Of a DNA stretch of 64,000 nucleotides, positions 60,721 to 64,000 are shown in pieces. Each line of letters starts with the position of its first letter. The first letter of the stretch is position 1. Source of the stretch: Methylomarinum sp965277025 (GTDB lineage Bacteria > Pseudomonadota > Gammaproteobacteria > Methylococcales > Methylomonadaceae); assembly GCA_965277025.1 (NCBI GenBank), contig OZ255706.1:1798001-1862000 (forward strand), given 5' to 3'. The translations under genes and the position numbers were made by a program. The notes beneath the pieces were generated by a model. That model worked only from the letters and a program-made list of their open reading frames with translations. It made no database searches and was not told the origin of the DNA.

Positions 60721-61326
60721 GTGGCGCAATGCAATAAATGTCCCTGGGCGTTACAGTCAACCATCGAAGAACGTTACCATGATGAAGAGTGGGGCGTACC
60801 GCTGTATGATGATCAGCGCTTGTTTGAATTGCTGCTGCTGGAAGGTTTGCAAGCGGGATTGAGTTGGCGCACGGTTTTAGAGAAGCGGGAAGCCTATCGC
60901 CAGGCTTTTGCAGGTTTTGATGCGGAAAAAATTGCCGCTTATGATGAGTTGACCATCCAGCGGCTGCTCAAAAATCCGGCCTTGATCCGCAACCGGCTGA
61001 AGATGCAGGCCATCGTCAGCAATGCTCGCGCCTATATTCGCTTACAGGAGACCGATCCAAGCTTCAGTGCCTATATCTGGAAGTTTACAGACGGCAAGGT
61101 GATACAACATCACTGGTCAAAACCGGAACAAATTCCAACTGAAACAGTCATCTCACAGCAACTGAGCCATGCATTGAAGCAAGCTGGATTCAAGTTTGTC
61201 GGGCCGGTTATTTGTTACGCATTCATGCAGGCGGCGGGTTTGGTCAATGACCATTTGATCGATTGTTTTCGTTACCGGCAAGTACAATCAATAGGGGGCG
61301 AAAAGTCTTCGCCCTTCGTTTTTTAG
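60721..61326 (+). CDS. tag: DNA-3-methyladenine glycosylase I
   Basis: 201 residues from GTG immediately after the yajD stop. Zinc ligands are visible: Cys in CNKCPW, His in RYHDEEWGVPLYDD, and His/Cys in the C-terminal VNDHLIDCFRY. The pocket segment LLLEGLQAGLSWRTVLEKREAYRQAFAGFD is standard. It removes 3-methyladenine from alkylated DNA. The terminator hairpin below overlaps its last codons. Confidence 0.94.
   Translation: MAQCNKCPWALQSTIEERYHDEEWGVPLYDDQRLFELLLLEGLQAGLSWRTVLEKREAYRQAFAGFDAEKIAAYDELTIQRLLKNPALIRNRLKMQAIVSNARAYIRLQETDPSFSAYIWKFTDGKVIQHHWSKPEQIPTETVISQQLSHALKQAGFKFVGPVICYAFMQAAGLVNDHLIDCFRYRQVQSIGGEKSSPFVF
61296..61324 (+). terminator. Rho-independent terminator at the end of tag
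   Basis: GGGCGAA pairs with TTCGCCC around AAGTC, followed after TTCG by six T. It overlaps the last codons of tag and separates it from the PAP2 gene. Confidence 0.7.
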
Positions 61327-61336
61327 AGGTTTTTTC

Positions 61337-62056
61337 TTGATGAATCACAAAATTAATGGCTATGTCTTTGTGTTCTGGCACATCGTTTTGCCTGTTGTTA
61401 TTTTGTCAACGGCTATCGCCGGGCTGGAATATTTCAATATTGATTATCGTTTCAGCCAGATATTTTATGATTTCAATGCGCGACAGTGGCCGTTACGGAA
61501 CAACCTTTTGACCAAAACCATTTTTCATGATTGGGGGCAGAAATTAAGTATTATCATGGGCGTTGTCATCTTTATTATATTGCTGCTTTCTTTATTTCTG
61601 GAGAAATTAAAGCCCTATACCAGACATTTGTTGTTTTTGTTTATAGCCAGTGTCACAGGGCCAATAGTCATCGCCGTATTAAAAGATTCAACGCATATTT
61701 ATTGCCCCTGGAGTTTGCAAATATTCGGTGGCGATAAACCTTATATAAAACTGTTTGATACGGTTAATTCATCGCTACCGGTAGGACATTGTTTTCCAGG
61801 TGGTCATTCAGGCGGTGGATTCGCCTTTTTGAGTCTTTATTTTTATTTTATGGTGGTAAAACCGGACTACAAATACCGAGGCTTGGCGATTGGATTGTTT
61901 ATCGGTACGATCTTCGCGTTGACTCAAGAGGTCAGGGGGGCTCATTTTTTAAGTCATGACTTGTCTTCACTGTTAGTGAGTTGGGTTTTGATGTCATCAT
62001 TGTTCGTGTTGTTTTATCGGAAACAATTAGTCTGGGCCTTTGAAAGAGCACGGTAG
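61337..62056 (+). CDS. PAP2-family membrane phosphatase
   Basis: 239 residues, about six helices. The three phosphatase motifs can be followed: KDSTHIYCPW (variant of the first motif), LPVGHCFPGGHSGGGFAF (second, PSGH-like) and RGAHFLSHDLSSLLVSW (third, with catalytic His and Asp). Related proteins dephosphorylate undecaprenyl, lipid A or phosphatidyl substrates at the outer face of the inner membrane. The first motif Lys-Asp is shared with LpxE/LpxT-like members; the substrate is not decided. A second ATG follows the first. Confidence 0.85.
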   Translation: MMNHKINGYVFVFWHIVLPVVILSTAIAGLEYFNIDYRFSQIFYDFNARQWPLRNNLLTKTIFHDWGQKLSIIMGVVIFIILLLSLFLEKLKPYTRHLLFLFIASVTGPIVIAVLKDSTHIYCPWSLQIFGGDKPYIKLFDTVNSSLPVGHCFPGGHSGGGFAFLSLYFYFMVVKPDYKYRGLAIGLFIGTIFALTQEVRGAHFLSHDLSSLLVSWVLMSSLFVLFYRKQLVWAFERAR

Positions 62057-62059
62057 GTC

Positions 62060-62085
62060 CGATTAGCGGTAGCGTAATCGGACGC
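62060..62085. repeat. REP palindrome linked to a RAYT remnant
   Basis: TCCGATTAGCG and CGTAATCGGA form an imperfect stem around a short loop; the preceding GTAG completes the form GTAGGTCCGATTAGCG typical of REP sequences mobilised by RAYT proteins. It stands 50 bp before the RAYT start. Confidence 0.7.
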
Positions 62086-62130
62086 ATGTTAACATGCGAT
62101 TATTCCAGTTTATCTAAACAACAAAGAAAC

Positions 62131-62208
62131 ATGCCTGATTATCGACGTACATTTATTCCTGGAGGAACTTATTTCTTCACGGTTAATCTTTTGCAACGGC
62201 ACGATTGA
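62131..62208 (+). pseudogene. REP-associated tyrosine transposase (RAYT), N-terminal remnant
   Basis: 25 codons, MPDYRRTFIPGGTYFFTVNLLQRHD, then TGA. The motif YRR-x-F-x-PGGTYFFTVNLLQR is the start of RAYT (Y1 HUH-type) proteins of about 150-190 residues; the HUH motif and catalytic Tyr are missing. Sequence similarity to RAYT ends about 62200, where base composition drops. The rest was lost or displaced by the AT-rich module on the right. Confidence 0.75.
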
Positions 62209-62666
62209 AATGTATTGCTAAACCAAACTTCGGCTTGGCGAGTCAACTCTGTTTGTTGATGCGAGATTCTTTTGCAACGTTCTAAATGCTGTTGACCAGA
62301 GGTGAATGATTTAGATTCAAATGGGTCATTAGTCACAGAATCATATAGATTTCCGAGAATATGCATTAAATTAGTATTGCCATGCATAGAGATGTGATCA
62401 ATTATTCTGCCACAATGGTTTAAGCCTTCATATATGGCAATAATTGACGTGCTTTTTGGTACATCTTCGATAAGATAATAATCTTTTGCAGCTTCAATTA
62501 TTTTTTGGCTAGATTTTTTGAGTTCTTCAATTTGTGTTTTAACTTCTTTTCTTGTTTCGCGTTTATTATTTTGATTATTGTGAAAAATTGCTAATACAGC
62601 AGCAACCAACCATCCAAGGCCAGCGAAAAACCATTTTAAAAAATCTATTTCACAAGGAGAGGTCAT
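62169..62666 (-). CDS. Membrane-anchored coiled-coil protein, third gene of STAS/GHKL module
   Basis: 165 residues, not recognised. One N-terminal helix (LKWFFAGLGWLVAAVLAIFHN) is followed by a basic, Gln/Lys-rich coiled coil (NQNNKRETRKEVKTQIEELKKSSQKIIEAAKDYYL) and a helical domain. The last dozen residues (CRCKRLTVKK region) are read antisense through the RAYT remnant, so the native C-terminus may have been altered at the junction. Two bases separate it from the DUF4325-like gene. AT-rich. Plausible role as a membrane effector or anchor; this is inference. Confidence 0.6.
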   Translation of the reverse strand: MTSPCEIDFLKWFFAGLGWLVAAVLAIFHNNQNNKRETRKEVKTQIEELKKSSQKIIEAAKDYYLIEDVPKSTSIIAIYEGLNHCGRIIDHISMHGNTNLMHILGNLYDSVTNDPFESKSFTSGQQHLERCKRISHQQTELTRQAEVWFSNTFQSCRCKRLTVKK

Positions 62667-62668
62667 TA

Positions 62669-62989
62669 TTATAGGTCTGAGGCTTCTTTTATGTAGTGCC
62701 AGATTCTTTCTGTATATAAAGGACGGGAACTTGTAATAGTGAGTTTTGATCTTAGTTCATCGTAATCTATTTTTTTTTCTCGAATTAAACCGGCGAAAGC
62801 CTCTTCAAGAAAGGATGAACCATAACCCAAAGCGCCATCCAAATTGACTTCGACTTCATCATAATGTAGTAGAGCTGGATACAAAAATTCATCTCTAAAA
62901 CGCTGACCAGAAAAGTTACCGTCAGTTACATACCGACCCGCAGGGGTATCTGAAAAATCAGTCGCAATGGTGATGGTTTTTTTACTCAT
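62669..62989 (-). CDS. STAS-like DUF4325 protein
   Basis: 106 residues. The pattern TITIATDFSDTPAGRYVTDGNFSGQRFRDEFLYPALLHYDEVEVNLDGALGYGSSFLEEAFAGLIREKKI fits DUF4325 (STAS-like): a short alpha/beta domain with an exposed D-G-x-x-G-Y-G-S-S-F loop where anti-anti-sigma factors carry their phosphorylatable Ser. Its ATG overlaps the ATPase stop by 8 bases (ATGAGTAA). By analogy it would be a switch partner of the neighbouring ATPase; no target is known. Confidence 0.7.
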   Translation of the reverse strand: MSKKTITIATDFSDTPAGRYVTDGNFSGQRFRDEFLYPALLHYDEVEVNLDGALGYGSSFLEEAFAGLIREKKIDYDELRSKLTITSSRPLYTERIWHYIKEASDL

Positions 62990-63992
62990 AATCAGATTTT
63001 AAAGGTATTTGCCATTCTATGATAGTGCCTTTGATCGGCTTTTTAAAGTCCCGGCCTGTTTCACTCTTGTTTTCCGCATTGTAATTGAAGGCGCCTCTGG
63101 CACTGAGTATTCTAAAGCCACCAACTGTACCTTGTCTGACCTGTTCCAGCATTTCCTTGAGTCCTTTTCCCCGATAAGGCAGTTTAGTTCTTGTTCTATT
63201 GCTTTGAACAGCAATTTCTAAGAGATGGTTATCACGTTTATTCTTTAAAAGCTTAACGAATTGCTTAACTTCTGTTTTTTTCTGTAAAGACTTAGGAATG
63301 CTGATACCAAGATCACAAATTGCAATAGTAAATTTACCGTCCTTATATTGGGTGAACATGTACCATTGCTTACGATGTTGTCCTGGATAAGCATGATGGA
63401 TAGTATTCGTAACTGCTTCCGATAGGCTGTCAAATAACCCAGATTGAATTGATTCAGATAAAGTAATACTTTCGAAAAGTTGTTTAAATTGACTAACATC
63501 GTCCGTTGTAAGTCCAGAAAAATAATGCCAAAACTTTACATTTTCAGCATTGATAGGAATATTTCTATCTGGTACGCCAAGCTTCTGAAGCAATCCAATA
63601 TGTTGAAAAAGTTGTTCTACGGTATTATTTAATGGACGATTGCCTTTCAGTTTTCCAGGGTATCTGTGCATTAAGTGTTCGCATGTGGCAACCAGCCACA
63701 AAGTTCCACAAGGCCTTAATAGTTTTGCTTGTTTAAAACAAATGTGTACATTAAAACCCTGCTCTAAGTAAGATTCGATTTTTTTTAATGTATGAAGAAC
63801 TTCACATCTAGGATGGGTGTGGGCTAAGGATAGCTTTTCGGGGAGAGCCACCAATTTAAATTTATTATGTTTATTTGGACAGTTTTTATTAGCGCGTGTC
63901 TTACGATAATTGGATTTTTTAATCGCTAAACGATGAAGTTTTTGTTGTGCAATTTTATTACGGAGCCATTTATCATAAGATATTTTTTTCAT
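62982..63992 (-). CDS. GHKL ATP-binding protein with N-terminal STAS-like region
   Basis: 336 residues, complete, starting 9 bases from the window edge. After a very basic N-terminus (about 45 residues), residues about 65-150 look STAS-like (FNVHICFKQAKLLRPCGTLWLVATCEHLMHRYPGKL...EQLFQHIGLLQKLG). The C-terminal part is a GHKL ATPase: N-box SLSEAVTNTIHHAYPG, G1 box AICDLGISIPKSL, G2 box YRGKGLKEMLEQVRQGTVGGFRILSARG. No histidine kinase dimerisation domain or receiver is present. It resembles the anti-sigma (SpoIIAB-type) logic of an ATPase paired with a STAS protein. Operon with the next two genes. Confidence 0.72.
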   Translation of the reverse strand: MKKISYDKWLRNKIAQQKLHRLAIKKSNYRKTRANKNCPNKHNKFKLVALPEKLSLAHTHPRCEVLHTLKKIESYLEQGFNVHICFKQAKLLRPCGTLWLVATCEHLMHRYPGKLKGNRPLNNTVEQLFQHIGLLQKLGVPDRNIPINAENVKFWHYFSGLTTDDVSQFKQLFESITLSESIQSGLFDSLSEAVTNTIHHAYPGQHRKQWYMFTQYKDGKFTIAICDLGISIPKSLQKKTEVKQFVKLLKNKRDNHLLEIAVQSNRTRTKLPYRGKGLKEMLEQVRQGTVGGFRILSARGAFNYNAENKSETGRDFKKPIKGTIIEWQIPLKSDYE

Positions 63993-64000
63993 TAATATTG

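Noticed and set aside
1..64000. CRISPR arrays, tRNA and rRNA genes
   Set aside because: No regularly spaced short repeats with unique spacers and no tRNA T-loop pattern in the gaps were seen; no rRNA-like stretches.

Overview
The window looks like chromosome from a gammaproteobacterial methanotroph (Methylococcales type). This is inferred from a hopanoid cluster built on a one-step squalene synthase and squalene-hopene cyclase, a cytochrome P460-type gene, gammaproteobacterial gene order (dapA-bamC) and moderate GC. No methane monooxygenase gene lies in the window, so the assignment is an inference.

Layout. 1-5437 (minus): the membrane arm of a hydrogenase-4/complex-I-like complex (hyfG N-terminus cut by the window edge, then hyfF, hyfE, hyfC, hyfB), divergent from a SulP anion transporter and a small outer-membrane-type protein. 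8.6-11.5 kb: ribonuclease D, a GDT1/UPF0016 cation exporter and a ZIP metal transporter. 12-18.8 kb: an ISAs1-family element upstream of dapA-bamC-purL. 18.8-21.7 kb: a sigma32-type promoter and small heat shock gene split by an IS4-type element, which itself contains another IS. 21.7-24 kb: a broken DUF4231/SLATT-like gene, cytochrome P460, a cysteine-rich SufR-like regulator and a truncated hemoglobin. 24.1-45.7 kb: isoprenoid and hopanoid region. The minus arm runs sqs-shc-hpnG-hpnN-hpnO-copC-copD-dxs-gloB; the plus arm is hpnH-hpnB-hpnM-mlaA. IS elements sit between the arms and inside mlaA. 47.3-60.3 kb: a type II secretion operon (gspE-F-G-H-I-J-K-L-M-C, then gspD after an IS1380-type pseudo-element carrying an IS4-type copy). 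60.4-62.1 kb: HNH nuclease, tag and a PAP2 phosphatase. 62.1-64 kb: a REP site and a RAYT remnant, then an AT-rich three-gene module (GHKL ATPase with STAS-like region, DUF4325 STAS-like protein, membrane-anchored coiled-coil protein) of unknown function. This module is the best candidate here for an undescribed system.

How it fits together. dxs supplies isoprenoid precursor, Sqs makes squalene, Shc cyclises it, HpnH adds adenosine, HpnG removes adenine and HpnO makes the amino-hopanoid. HpnN, HpnM and MlaA are probable hopanoid or lipid transport components. CopC/CopD sit in the same operon, which is suggestive in a copper-dependent methanotroph.

Mobile DNA is the most striking property. 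There are four copies of one 1222-bp IS4-type element (9-bp duplications), two of a 1213-bp ISAs1-type element (10-bp duplications) and two of a 1125-bp IS701-like element (5-bp duplications), both of which landed inside other ISs. There is also one related 1106-bp IS and one IS1380-type pseudo-element, plus at least three families of short palindromic or hairpin repeats. Near-identical copies and intact target duplications imply recent activity. Consequences visible here are a split hspA, an mlaA whose start codon has been replaced by one from the IS end, and a gspD separated from the rest of its operon.
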